Positions 12,200 through 23,885 of a stretch of 64,000 nt of DNA are shown here, in pieces. The stretch comes from Hemerocallis citrina (Eukaryota; Streptophyta; Magnoliopsida; Asparagales; Asphodelaceae): contig CM030363.1 in assembly GCA_017893485.1 (NCBI GenBank), positions 177,167,744 through 177,231,743 of the forward strand, given 5' to 3'. Position numbers and translations under genes: made by a program. A model generated the notes under the pieces. The model was given only the letters and a program-made list of their open reading frames with translations, was not told the DNA's origin and did not search any database. Within the stretch, counting starts at the first letter, position 1; each line of letters opens with the position of its first letter.

Positions 12200-13046
12200 A
12201 ACACTTTTATTCAAACTTAGTTTCCCCCTCATTTTCCATGTCTACTTCTTTCTTTCTCCCTTATGACCGCACTCGTCTCAGTGATGGCTCTCCATGACCG
12301 GACCAGGACTTTCTTCTGTAGTGTTGCATCTATAGTTTGCTCCATCGGTATGTATGCCTCACTGTATTCTGTGATGGATTTATACAATTAAATGTGTTCG
12401 TAAAATTTGCTCCATTTCCATATAACTCATAGTCAAAGGGATCGATCCACACACTTGCAGTTTTGCATAATGAATTTCATATTTTCAAATCTGTTAATGG
12501 TTGCAAAGTTGCCGTGTTGCAAAATTGCCACGAGTTCAATGCCACGAAACCTAGCAACATACTTTTTGCCTTCCACTCTTCCATGTCTATGCATTGCTGC
12601 ATTTCAGAAAGTATCAATCAATTCCTTTGCACCAAATACATTGCCTTGGAAACTTTTATGCACGTGCCTTGCACAAAACCTAACCTATGTTCAACGCTTG
12701 GGAGTTCTAGAAAATGTCGGGACCAAGCCTTGTCAATATAGAATTTTATAAGGTGTTAGTATAGTAGTTAATAGCTCATTATCGTGTAAATGTATGAAGG
12801 ATTACTCAGTTATAGCCATCTGTAGATAGGAAACAATTACTTGATAACAAATATCAGCACATTGACCTTTATATACGTTGACACCAGCAGAAAAGCAAAG
12901 CACGATGCATTGTTATAAACATCCATTTGTTTATGTTAGATATATATTAGATGTACGATTGAGATTGTACATGTACCCTATATATACTGGCCTTAGAGCC
13001 CGATAATATTCATCCATCTTTTCTCTCCTTCTCTCTCTGTTAACAG
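12200..13046. other. Host sequence, possibly intronic part of a decayed SWEET gene
   Basis: A short in-frame segment at about 12320-12372 reads IVCSIGMYASLYSVM. It resembles the SWEET region that precedes the conserved TKSVEFMPF motif, so it may be a remnant of the preceding exon. The rest shows no recognisable coding sequence. An ORF at 12407-12751 matches nothing I know. Just before 13047 there is a textbook 3' splice site (long pyrimidine run, then GTTAACAG). Confidence 0.4.
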
Positions 13047-13403
13047 TTCATATATGAATCTTCACATAAAGAGTGGTTGGTGATCCAAACGAAAAGTGTG
13101 GAGTTCATGCCCTTCTTCCTCACCTTCTTTGCTTTCCTCTATGGAACTTTGTAGTTCATCTACGGGGTTCTTGGCCACGATGTCTTCCTCATGGTATCTT
13201 GTCTCTCTTCAAAGATTTTTCTTGTTTTTCCGTTTTTCAACTCTTCATTAAAAAAATTAACTGTTATTCTTTATTTTCAAATTCAAGTGCCTAATGGGTG
13301 TGGAAACATTATTGGATTAGTGCAATTGATCTTGTATGCAATGTACAGGAACACAGTAAGGGAGAACATCAACGCAAATGGAAACAATGTGGAAGCAGTA
13401 TAA
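13047..13403 (+). pseudogene. SWEET sugar-transporter remnant, last two exons
   Basis: SWEET proteins are seven-helix plasma-membrane or tonoplast sugar uniporters built from two MtN3/saliva triple-helix repeats. The first exon here (13047-13193) contains LVIQTKSVEFMPFFLTFFAF and then FIYGVLGHDVFLM, matching the start of the second MtN3 repeat. A ~94-bp T-rich interval starting GTATCT and ending TTCAAG follows. The last exon (13288-13403) encodes PNGCGNIIGLVQLILYAMYRN, the final SWEET helix, a short hydrophilic tail and a TAA stop. The expected tryptophan of the GTxWFIYG motif is a TAG stop, and the exon junction is out of phase by one base, so the gene is dead. The upstream exons are absent: LTR A1 ends 850 bp upstream and may have separated or replaced them. 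The call rests on motif recognition; the clade is not assignable. Confidence 0.72.
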
Positions 13404-14027
13404 CTATGTTGTAACACCAATGTGGTTTTAGATTAGGTCTTCGTCACTTTTATTGGATACATGAGGATGTATATCTTCAATTGCTTAATGATTATGTTTA
13501 CGCACAATATTTTCTACTGTTTTGATTATGTCAACGTATGCCAAAGCTTGCAATGGTTGAAGTAGGAAGAGAACATGAAAAATCGTGTGATCTATAATCA
13601 AAATAGTGGTAGATGATCTCTTACGTGGTTGAGAAACGGTAAATTACAAAGAATACCTCTCAGTTATAGGAGGCTAAGGCGAATAACTTTCATCATCTTG
13701 CTTTTGATATTGCATACTGCGAAACTTGTAAGTTTCTTTCCATTTTTTCTTTCATTTTCGACAAGAAACTATCTTTTAGTTTGCGAGACAAACTCTAGTT
13801 GAGCATATGTAGGTGCAGCTACATGATATTTGTTGGACAAAAGTGAGGGAATTCTATTACTATGCTCTAATATAAGGTTAAAACAAATTTAATGACAATT
13901 TGAGTATGAAAAAATTAAACTAGTGCTAATGGCTAAAAAAATGGACGGATGGGGGTAAATTTATCTGACACAAATTAATTATATGGAGTTGGAGTGTTGA
14001 TCAAAATGGACGAATGGGGGTAAATTC
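13404..14027. other. Host sequence downstream of the SWEET remnant; no gene seen
   Basis: It is A/T rich and lacks long ORFs. Near its right end the word GGGGGTAAATT, preceded by ATGGACG(G/A)AT, occurs twice about 60 bp apart. It ends at the 13-bp LINE target duplication. Confidence 0.6.
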
Positions 14028-14040
14028 CTTTCTAGTATAC
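14028..14040. repeat. LINE target-site duplication, left copy
   Basis: CTTTCTAGTATAC here is identical to 51660-51672. The LINE poly(A), seen as a T run at 14041-14049 on this strand, abuts it directly. The right copy lies 37.6 kb away because of later insertions into the LINE. Confidence 0.92.
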
Positions 14041-15168
14041 TTTTTTTTTGTTGATAAAAGGATAGAGTCCGAAGACTCCAGCCTCGAAAAAGTATATACA
14101 AAAAATAAAAAATTAATTTACAATGAATAGTTTAGAAGATGTAAAACTTCAAGTATAATATGAAAAATCACAGCAAAAGGAGCACAAGAACTTCAGCTGA
14201 GGAGGCTGCCACAAGCACTGACCATCAGAACAAGCCACAAAGCAACATGGGGCAGCAAATCAGATGCAGCTCACAGCTGCCCATTCAGAAAGCCACATAG
14301 GGTAATCTCAAAAAACACACACGATACAAGCCCAGAAACCGTGATTGCACACAGAATGAAGCAAAATCCAAACACACCAACATTCAGCAAAGCCAGAAAC
14401 AAAGAGCAGCCAACACTAAAACAAATCAGCAACCCAAAAGCACATAAGAGAAGAGCAGTGACTTCCCTCCCAAGAGCAACACAGACATCAGGAAAACATA
14501 AGAAGCATCTCAAGTACTTGCACCTCAAAACGAATCTGAGAAGAGATCAACAATCGAAGTATAAAAGGAAACAGAACACTAACCAAATATAAGCTAGAAC
14601 AACAGAAAGAGATAGAATAACAGACTTTGAGTAACCCACATTTGAATGATTCAACAGCTTTCCAGACCCGTTTCCAAAATGGGGAGGCCCTGGGAGAGAG
14701 GGAAGGGAGAAGTTCCCAAACATTATGACGAGAATGGTATTTATAGACAACGAGGTGAATCCAAGACATGTCCTCACCTTTGAGGATTTCGACAACCATT
14801 TCCCAAGGAGGGCTAAATTTTGATGTCTGATGTTAAGGATACCTAGACCCATCAATCTTGCATTTGCATAATAATTTCCGGTTATAAAGGTGTTTCCTAA
14901 TCTTCAAAACTGAGGAGCTCGACCAGAAAAAATTCCTCCTAATCATATCATTCCGATAGATCACCCAAGATGAAACGTAGAAGGACATAATGCACATAGG
15001 ATAGAAGAGAGGATCGAATTAATGAGAATCAATCTACCCCCTTTCGACAACTGTCGACCAGACCAAGCATTGAGTCTGGATTCTACCTTGTCGATCATTG
15101 GTAACCAATTAGACTTCTGAAGTTTTCCCCCAACGTAAAGGAATCAAAAGATAAGAAATGGTAAATGA
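14041..15168 (-). pseudogene. L1-type LINE, 3' part: zinc-finger-like C-terminus, 3' UTR, poly(A)
   Basis: On the minus strand this piece ends in a 3' UTR with a T-rich segment, CCTTTTATCAAC and then nine A residues. Readable fragments include GLGILNIRHQNLALLGKW, matching the post-RT region of plant L1 elements, and WEMVVEILKGED followed by SPFWKRVWKAVESF, matching the domain often called zf-RVT. Frames change several times and stops are common, so it is not functional. The next LINE piece upstream in LINE sense is at 22240-23366, separated by the family C solo LTR. Confidence 0.85.
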
Positions 15169-15782
15169 TGTAACACCCTAGATTTTTAAATAATGTTTTT
15201 GAGATTAATAAATGAATTAAAATAATTTTGATGATTTAATAAATATTTTTTCTGAAATTTATCTTTTTACACGTGCAAAACACATGCAAACATTTTCTTG
15301 GGAAGTTAAAAGTCAGAAATTATTTTGGGTAAACGTATTATTTATTAGTGGGTATTATTTTTGAATTTTCTGGATTTTTCTGATATTTATTTGGCATATT
15401 TGCAAATATTACAAAAAAATGGGCTTTTGTGCAAAATTACCACTTAGAGTAAAAACTCCAGATTTTCGAATTTTTGGGCTGAGCATGATGGCTAGCCAAC
15501 TTAGAGGTAAAAAGTTTATTTTTTTTAATAGATTTGGTTTATTTCGCAAATTTTTTAAAGAATGGTCTCTTTGCAAAATTGCCACTTAGGGGCAAAAATT
15601 TCAAAATTGTTTTCTGGACTTAAACTCAGTGCCGGCCAGGTCTGAAGTAGTTATTTTGATTTTAAATTTGAATTTAACTGGTTTATCTAATTTCTAAGTA
15701 TAAGGATTTATATATGTAATTATATATTCAAAAGGGATATTTTGCAAAATATATTCAAAACCCTAAAACCTATTTTCCGACC

Positions 15783-15790
15783 TATTTAAA
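15783..15790 (+). promoter_or_regulatory. TATA-like box, family C copy 1
   Basis: TATTTAAA lies 15-20 bp before the conserved GTGCAGCCGTCTCTTT leader. A matching box is in copy 2 at 17677-17684. It is probably the LTR promoter. Confidence 0.5.
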
Positions 15791-16805
15791 AGAGAGTGCA
15801 GCCGTCTCTTTGATGCACAACACAAAGGGTTTTCTTTATTATTTATTTTTTGGAGTTTCGAAGTAAGGATCTTGGTTTTCTTGCGAAAGGAAGGAATTTT
15901 CTTATTCTTTTTATTACTTCGGTTGATTCTTCAATAAGTGAGTGATATATGTTTGATTTCTTACTGTTGTATGCATTTTGTATGTGATGATTTGTTGATT
16001 AGAAAGCATATTAGGAGTTTGTATGATGATATGATTAAATTTGATAGATGTATGAATAAAAATTGAATCTTTTCATGAAAACTATGCTATTGATGATTGA
16101 AATTTCAAATAGATGACTTGAGATTGTTAAGGAACCTAATAGAAATCTTGAGTAGGTTGTTTTCTTTCATATACTTGTTTACTTGAACATACATATTGAT
16201 TTGTATGATGATTATTGCAAAAAGTGAAAAAAAAACTATGTTTTATTGTGTGTATATATATGTACTGTTTTAGCATTTTGGTGAGGTATAACTTGATTAT
16301 ATACAAGTTGTGTTCACATATATTCATGGGTAAACTATTGTAATTAGTGGGGTATGTGTATAACAAGTTGTAAAGGAGTTTTTTGAATCGAAAAGGATCA
16401 AGTTTGAAAGTAAAAAGGGGGTTGAAGTTTCGGGTCTGATACTTTCAGCCAAAATTGGGGGTTTTGTGATTTTTGTGAAGTTTTCGATTGATTTTTGATT
16501 AGTTTTGATACTGGGATTGGAATAAATATGGTACTACCCCTATTTGACGGATTTGATACTTAAATTGATGCTTAAACACCCCATACACATATTTATGTAT
16601 TTCTTTACTGTTTTGAAGAGTTTTGTGAAGAAATTTACTCTTTTATTATCTTGATGAGATTTGATATGTTTTATAAACTATGTGTTAAACAAGTTGTATT
16701 TAATCATCTCAGGAATTTTTTTTTACAAATTTATGATTTTACAAAGATCTAACGAAGTATCAGTAAACAGAAGCACGAATATTAAAGCTGACGTTTTTAA
16801 GCATG

Positions 16806-16922
16806 ACAGTCGACCGTCGGGGTTTTGAACTAATGAGAGTCGACTGTCAATTCCTTATTTTTGGATTTTTCACTTGATAGTCGACCGTCGCTGTTTGCAC
16901 TAGTTTTGGCAGTCGACCGTCA
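16806..16922. repeat. AGTCGAC(C/T)GTC motif cluster, copy 1
   Basis: Four copies occur in ~115 bp. They lie at the distal end of the first 5' segment of the family C LTR. Confidence 0.85.
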
Positions 16923-17676
16923 GTATCTTCACTGATTGTTTTCTTGAGTTTTTCTTCGTTTTTCTTGAACGAGTATTTCTTCGATATTATGGATTATTGA
17001 CCTACTGTTTTAGATGATGTTTTTGTTACAGATTACAGTATTTTACAGTATATTACCCCAGATTTTTAAATAATATTTTTAAGATTTATAAATGAATTAA
17101 AATAATTTTTTGTGATTTAATAAATATTTTTCTGAAAATTTATCCTTTTACACGTGCAAAACACTAGCAAATGTTTTCTTGGGAAGTACAAAATCAAAAA
17201 TTATTTTGAGGAAACTCATTATTTATTATTAGTTATTATTTGTGAATTTTTTGGATTTTTCTGATATTTATTAGACCTATTTGCAAATATTACAAAAATA
17301 AGGACTTTTGTGCAAAATTACCACTTGGAGTGAAAACTCCAGATTTTCGGATTTTTGGGCTGGGTAAGATGCCTAGTCAAATTAGAGGTAAATAGTTTAC
17401 TTTTTTTGTTAATAAATTTGGTTTATTTTGCAAGTTTTGATAAAAAAAAAGGATATTTTCGCAAATTTGCCATTTAGAGTGGTAAAAGTGTAAATTCATT
17501 TTCTGAGTTTTTCAAATAGTGCCAACTGGTTATAAAGTGTTTTTTTTTGTTTTTAAAACTCAATTAAGTTGGTTTTATTTGGTTTCCAACTATAAAGATT
17601 TATATATATAAGGATATATTTAAAAGAGGTACTTTGCAAATCTATTTATAAAACCCTAAACCTTTTATTTCCGGCC

Positions 17677-17684
17677 TATTTAAG
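17677..17684 (+). promoter_or_regulatory. TATA-like box, family C copy 2
   Basis: TATTTAAG stands in the same context as the box in copy 1, so this solo LTR carries two candidate promoters in tandem. Confidence 0.45.
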
Positions 17685-18835
17685 AGTGGGTGCAGCCGTC
17701 TCTTTCTACGACACACAAGGGATTTCTTATTCTACTTTCTTGGAGTTTTCAAGCGAGGATTCTTAGTTTTCTTGCGAAGGAGGATTTCTCTTATTCTTTA
17801 TTTTCTTCGGTTGAATCTTCAAAGAGGTGAGTGACATGTTTTTGTTTTCTTTTGTTCTATGCATGTTGTATGTGATGATTTTGTTTATTAGAAAACATAT
17901 TTGGGTTTGGATGTTGATATGATAGATTTGATGAGTAGATGAGTTAAAAGATGAATCTTTACTTGAAACTATGCTATTGATTACCAAAACCCTAATTTGA
18001 TTAATTGTGATTGCTAAAGAACCTAATAGAAATCATGAGTAGGTTGTTTTCCTTTGTATACTTGCTGTTTTGACCAAGTTAATAAATTTTATGTTGATTA
18101 TGGTATGAAAGTAAAACCAAACTCCACCTTTATTGGTTGCATCCATATTTGCACTATGTTTGGATGATTTTGATGAGTAGAATCTTGTTGAATGGTTGTT
18201 ATGATTGCGTATGTTCATGAGTAAACTATTGTGAGTAATTGTATATGGATCAAATGGATCATAAGAGGGGTTATTGAATTAAAAAGATCAATTTTGAAGT
18301 TGAGATTGCGTAACAGATTTCGGGTCTGATGGTTTTGGACCAAAAGTGGATTGTTGTGATTTTGGGATGTTTTCGATAGATTTAGAGTTGTTATTAGACT
18401 GACCGTACTTAATGTCTAGATATATATATACCAACATACACACATCCATGCACACAAGCTATATATCTTTGTTTTGATGAAGTGGCCGAAAATTGGATTT
18501 TTGTGATATTTTTATGAAGTTTTCAATGGATCTTTAATCATTTTGGTACTGAGAAGTTTTGAACTATACACTACTCTGATTTGGTGAATTTCAATACTAA
18601 AACTGGGTCTTGAATCCCTATTTTGAATGTATACATATATATGTTGACTGATTTGAAAGTTTTTGTGAAAATCCCCATTTTGAGATCTTGATGTGTTTTT
18701 GATTGTTTTAATAACTCCTATATATACTATATGATATGTTCAAGCATCTCAGGAAACTAGATTTTGATTTTATAAAGTTTTAATCGATGCATTAGTAAAA
18801 CATGCACAAACCCAAAACTGCAGTCTGTAGGTGTG

Positions 18836-19112
18836 ACAGTCGACTGGTAAGTTTCGACAGTCGACCGTCGCGAACCTGGCTACAGTGTTTTCTTAGAGTT
18901 TTGGATTTTTGTGCGAGACTGTCGACTGACCCATTTTCACAGTCGACTGTCACTGCTCTGATTTATGTTTTCTTAAAGCTTTGGATTTTACGCAGGATTG
19001 TCGTACCGACTACCTTATGCAGTCGACTGTCACTACTTTGATTAATGTTTTCCTTGAGTTCTGGATTTTACGCAGAACAGTCGACCGACTACCTCATGAA
19101 GTCGACTGCTAC
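18836..19112. repeat. AGTCGAC(C/T)GTC motif cluster, copy 2
   Basis: About eight copies, some mutated, occur in 275 bp, spaced in a ~60-bp rhythm with repeated TTTGGATTTT-like text between them. The cluster has expanded relative to copy 1. Confidence 0.85.
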
Positions 19113-19225
19113 TGCTCTGACTAATGAATTTCTTGAGTTTACGATGTTTCTTTAAATGATTATTTCTTCGACTATAGAGTATTAATCTGTTGTTTAAATG
19201 ATGTTTTACTACAAATTACAGTATC

Positions 19226-20768
19226 TTACAAAGGATTGTATTTTATTTGAAATTGAGTTTTAAAAGTATTCTTATGATCTTATTTAAGTGAGTTATATGT
19301 GTTTTTCAATAAATTGATGTTTTGTTTTGATGATTTTCTGTGATTTCAAAATATGGTTTTCTGGTATTTAATGGATTTAATCTTTTATTTGAATTCTGGA
19401 AATTTATGAACGTGTTAAATGAATTTGGTTTTTTTTATTTAAGAAGTTTTCTTTGTATAAATGTTTTGATGACGGATTTGTGAGTTTTATTGGAAGTTTC
19501 GTATTGATATTTGTTTTGTGAATCTCTAGGAGTTGAGTGGGAGTCCTGTGAACCGGCAAATGCAATTTGTTGATTTAGACCAGTCGGATCTTGGGGTTGT
19601 TGTTGAGTATTTAAGTCTGGCAGGATACACTAACTCTAGAGATGAGGCTTTTTGTGTTTTAATAATAACCAACTTAAGGACAGGCACTAGTGGAGATGTG
19701 ATGGAGCTTGGGAAACGTAAGTATATGCTCTTGGTCTGTTAGTCCAACGGATGCATTCCAGGACTGTTTGTTTTCCTGTCTCGCGAGGACATTTGTATGT
19801 TCGCGTGTCGAGGGTCTGCAGGCCTATTCACGGAGCATGCAAGATGCATTCGTGTGTTGAGGGCCGGCAGGCCTATTCACGGGATGTACTCGGTGTATCT
19901 ACACGTCGAGGACCTTGCAAGCCTATTCGTGGGGTACACGGTTGGGAGGTGATTCTCTAGTTTTAGAGCTATTCTTACATAATGCTTGCGCGTCGAGGGC
20001 TGTGATGCCTATTCGCGGAGTATTCTGGATCTTGTTTCCATCACCGTAGTAGGATTAGATGCATAACGAGAGATTTAACCCTATAAAGTGGAGATCGTTA
20101 AAGGCTTGCACCGGACCTATGTATTGTGGGATGCATAGAATCCGACAAGTATGCATTAGAGAGTCAGCATATAGCATTGATGTTTTCTTGACTTGGTTTT
20201 ATGCATGATTGTTTTCTGTTTTCTACACTTGACACTTAGTCTAGATTCACTTGATATTTTCATGTTTATTTATTGTTGACTCTTATTTATTTTATTCTTA
20301 ATACATGTTGTTTATGATTCTATGCCTTATGATTATTTATTGTTGTTTCATATTCCTTTCATTTTTATGGTTGACATATGTTTTTTATGACTTTATCCTT
20401 CATGTTTTATTTATGTTGCATTTCTTTTGATGTCACTCATACCGTTATGGCTGACCCCTATAGTTTTGCGGATTAGAGTTATCTCAAGCCTCATGTTTTA
20501 CAGGTTGTTGCTCATAGCTTTGGCAATTGGATGCTTAAGATAGAATGATGTTATGGCTTATGTAAATTGTAAAAGAAAGTGTTGTAAAGAAAATATTGTA
20601 ATTCAAGGTATTTGGTATTCCGCTGTGTTTTGTAAACAAGTGATGTAATAAAAGTTGAAATAAAAATTATCTGTGTTTTTGGCTATGTTTACTATTGCAA
20701 TTGAAGTTGATGCTAGGAATTATGCCACGTATTTCTGAGATATTATATTGGAAATTCGGGGCGCTACA
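19226..20768 (+). repeat. Family C LTR 3' segment, copy 1
   Basis: It contains a ~56-bp minisatellite around 19797-20020 with the word AGGCCTATTC and GTCGAGG, then the hairpin block at 20131-20156. It ends GGGGCGCTACA. A second copy follows immediately. Confidence 0.85.
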
Positions 20769-22234
20769 TACAGAGAGTTACATTTTGATTACGATAGAAT
20801 TTAAATTGTATTCCTATAATTTTACAAAGTAAAATATATATGGTTTTTGAAGAAATTAATATTTTGTTATATTCTATGATTTCAAAATATGATTCTCCGT
20901 TATTTAATGGATTTAATACTCTATTTCAATTCTGGAAATTTGTGAGTATATCGAATGTATTTGGTTTTGTTGATTTGAGAAGTTTTATTGATATAAACAT
21001 ATTGATGATGAAATAAAGAGTTTTATTAAATGTTTTGGTGTTGATATTCGTTTTGTGAGTCTCTAGGAGTTGAGTAGGATTCCTGTGAACCGGCAGATAG
21101 GATTTATGAATTATGACCAGTTGGGTCTTGGGATTATTATTATGGAATTAAGTCTGGCCGAATACACGAACTCTAGAGAGGGGAAATTTGTGTTTTAATA
21201 ATAATCAACCTAAGGACAGACACTAATGAGACATGATAGAACTTGGAAAATGTAAGTATATGCTCTAGAGGTCTAGTCTAACGGATGCATTCCAGGACTG
21301 TGTGTTGTTCTGTCTCGAGAGGACATTTGGGATGTTCGTGTGTCGAGAGTCTACAGGCCTATTCACAGAGCATACAGGTGCATTCGCGTGTCGAGGATCG
21401 GTAGGCCTATTCACGTGATGTACTAGTGTATCAGCATGTCGAGGGTCTTGCAAACCTATTCATGGGGTACACGTCGGGGAGGTGATTCTTCCTGGGGGTC
21501 AGAGCTATTCTTGCATGATGCTTGCGCATTGAGGGTTGTGATGCCTATTCACGAAGTATTTTGGATCTTGTTTCTATCACCATTGTAGGATTAGTTGCAT
21601 AATGAGGGATTTAACCCTATAAAGTGGAAAACGATAAGGGCTTGCACCGGACCTATGTAGTATGGAATGCATAGAATCCGACAAGTATGCATTAGAGAGT
21701 CATCATCATGCATTTATGTTTTCTTGACTTGGTTTTATGCATGATGTTTTCTGTTTTCCTACACTTGACACTTAGTCTAGTTTCACTTGATGTTTTCAAG
21801 TTTTATTTTATTGTTATTTCATTTTCCATTTGTTACTACTGCTTGTATGTTGTTTATGATTTTATTCTTTATGTTTTATTCATGTTGTATTTCTTTTGAT
21901 GTCCCTCACACCGTTATGGCTGACCCATGTAGTTTTGGGGGTTAGGGTTATCTCTAGTCTCATGTTTTACAGGTAGGTACTTATAGCATGGGATTTGGAT
22001 GTATGTGGTAGAATGATAATGTGGCTTATGTAAATTATAAAAGAATGTGTTGTAAAAGAAAAGAAATTGTAATTCAAGGTGTTTAATTTTCCGCTGTGCT
22101 TTGAAAAGAAATGATGTAATAAAAGTTGAAAAATTTATATGTGTTTTGGCTATGTTTACTATTACATTGAGGTAGATGTTGGGAATTGTGTCACGTATTT
22201 CTGAGATATTATATTCAAAATTCGGGGTGCTACA
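20769..22234 (+). repeat. Family C LTR 3' segment, copy 2
   Basis: It repeats copy 1 with moderate divergence, including the minisatellite at about 21323-21555, the hairpin at 21667-21692 and the terminal GGGGTGCTACA. Confidence 0.85.
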
Positions 22235-22239
22235 AATGA

Positions 22240-23366
22240 AGTAGAAGCGCAATTAAAAAAAAGTGCAATCTCAATTTGACGATTAGCGGACAAGCCTAGC
22301 CACAAAACCGATGTCTTATGGAAATTATTCTTAAACCCCGAAGCCTGTTCGAAAAAAATAAAGAAGGAGCTTAAGATTGCGAAGGGTGGGACCAACATGT
22401 TTTGCGAAGAGAATAGTATCGTTCACATACTGCAGATTTAGAATCTCTCTAAAACCACAAGAACTGCCTAGGCCATCAATAAGATTTGCATCCCAAGCAT
22501 TAAGGGGCAGTTTGCTAAAAACATCAGCCATAAGAGAAAATAGAAGAGGAGAAATGGGATCCCCTTGTCGAAGACCCCAAATTTATTCCCTTCAATGTCG
22601 TTGGTGATAATAAACGACGTACTAGCAAAGAGACTGGACTTAATACAAGATATCCAATGAAGGTCGAAGCCTCGATGCAAAAGAATGTCGAAGAGGAATT
22701 CTCAATTCACTTGATCATAGGCTTTCTCAAAGTCTAATTTCAAAATAATACCTTCGAAATTGGATTGATGGCAACCAGAGATCTCTTGAGCACAAGCAAC
22801 ACTATCTAAGGTGATAAAACCCGATTGAGCCGGGTCGATTGAATGAGAGATAACCAAATTGAGACGGTTAGTAACAACTTTCATGATGATTTTAATGACA
22901 ACATTAAGAAGGCTTATACGTCTAAAAGCAGAGACCTTGTTAGCCCTCAGAATTTTGGGAATAAGCACGATATGAGCATAGTTAATCCTATCAAAGGATA
23001 GTTGACCATGAAACAGCTCAGAAACATATCAAACAGGTCATCTTTAAGAATATCCCAGAATTTTTGGAAGAAGAAGGACAAAAATCCATTGAGACCCGGT
23101 GCTGAATCACAGCACATGGAATTGAACGTCATCTGAATCTTATCTAAAGAGAAGGGAGCTTCAATAGTAGATAAGTCATGGGATTCATCACCGTAAAGGC
23201 TAGCCCAGTCGAGGTGAATGGATTGAGAACCGGAAGAGCCCATGAGGCTTTTAAAGAAAGAAAGAAACACCGAATGAAATTCATGAAAGTAGTTCAACAT
23301 CCTCCTCCATAATGGAAGAGATCAGATTACATCTTTAACGATAAGAACCGAAGTTATGGAAGAAGG
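22240..23366 (-). pseudogene. L1-type LINE reverse transcriptase fragment
   Basis: Non-LTR reverse transcriptase copies LINE RNA at a nicked target. Read on the minus strand the piece holds, in order, a CDSAPGLNGF segment with FFFQKFWDILKDDL, RRISLLNVVIKIIMKVVTNR, QSGFI, KLDFEKAYD, and NLQYVNDTILF. These correspond to successive RT motifs of plant L1 elements (KAPGxDGF, RPISL, QSAF, KLDFEKAYD and YADD). The catalytic YxDD reads YVND, so the first aspartate is asparagine (codon near 22421-22423). Several frameshifts split the domain into four frames. It continues from the LINE piece at 45460-45898 and into 14041-15168. Confidence 0.92.
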
Positions 23367-23715
23367 TGGAACATCCCATATTTTTATTTTAATTAAAAAA
23401 TACATTTTTTCAATTTTTGCACGTATGATGCACGTGCTAATTTTTCCATCTTTATTTTTCTTACTCTCGTTTATTATTTTAGCATGCATGAGTCATTTTT
23501 AGCCTTTCTTAAACCCATGGACCTAAGAATAGATTCTAGCCCACTAGACTAATTAAATTAATTAATTAAAAAGCAAGCTTACAAGGCAAGCCCATTGATT
23601 AAATCCCATTTTTTGTTGTGCATGGACTCACACATGACATGTAACAACTTTAATACACACATTAGAATTATAGGATTTGTATTTAATTTTGTGTGTGTGT
23701 GTGCAATTGTGCACA

Positions 23716-23729
23716 ACACGTGCACGTGT
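23716..23729. promoter_or_regulatory. Double G-box palindrome upstream of B1 5' LTR TATA box
   Basis: ACACGTGCACGTGT, a perfect palindrome with two CACGTG cores, lies ~150 bp before the TATA box. It is a likely bZIP/bHLH site and the same in the 3' LTR. Confidence 0.6.
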
Positions 23730-23877
23730 TTAGAGAGAGGGGGGGTCGGTTATGGGAGAGAGAGAGAGGTCGGGAGTGGGGGTTAGAAGATGGAGAGGTG
23801 GAGAAGTGGGATAGTGGATAATTAAGTGGGTAGTTATTAGGTGGATGAGATTACATTTTAGCCCTTCATTTTTTACC

Positions 23878-23885
23878 TATAAATA
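23878..23885 (+). promoter_or_regulatory. TATA box of B1 5' LTR
   Basis: TATAAATA in the context CCTATAAATACCCC precedes a CT-rich, then A-rich leader. The same arrangement occurs in the 3' LTR (36688-36695) and in solo LTR B2 (38356-38363). Confidence 0.75.

Larger units (their letters stand above)
15169..17050 (+). repeat. Family C LTR 5' segment, copy 1
   Basis: It is repeated with divergence at 17051-19225. Shared words include GATTTTTAAATAAT at the start, TTTTTGGGCTG, GTGCAGCCGTCTCTTT after the TATTTAAA box (15783-15790), and a final zone with AGTCGAC palindromes and CAGTATTTTACAG. Confidence 0.85.
17051..19225 (+). repeat. Family C LTR 5' segment, copy 2
   Basis: It begins TATTACCCCAGATTTTTAAA, a decayed form of the LTR start, and carries its own TATTTAAG box (17677-17684) and GTGCAGCCGTCTCTTT leader. 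It is ~0.3 kb longer than copy 1, mainly from a longer distal part with eight palindrome motifs instead of four. Confidence 0.82.
15169..22234 (+). mobile_element. Solo family C LTR, 7.1 kb, with two internal tandem duplications
   Basis: It starts TGTAACACCC and ends GGGGTGCTACA. The 5-bp target duplications AATGA are perfect (15164-15168 and 22235-22239), and both flanks are LINE sequence that continues across. There is no coding region and no primer binding site. It is built as two copies of a promoter-bearing segment (15169-17050, 17051-19225) followed by two copies of a 3' segment (19226-20768, 20769-22234). Both 3' copies end in the LTR terminus-like GG(C/T)GCTACA. The 3' segments share the hairpin block with family B, so the families are related. 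Confidence 0.88.

Noticed and set aside
12407..12751. 114-codon ORF upstream of the SWEET remnant
   Set aside because: A second frame is also open there, no motif is recognisable, and it lies in what should be an intron.
14341..14592. Plus-strand ORF over the LINE 3' part
   Set aside because: It is antisense to recognisable LINE protein text and is a shadow frame.
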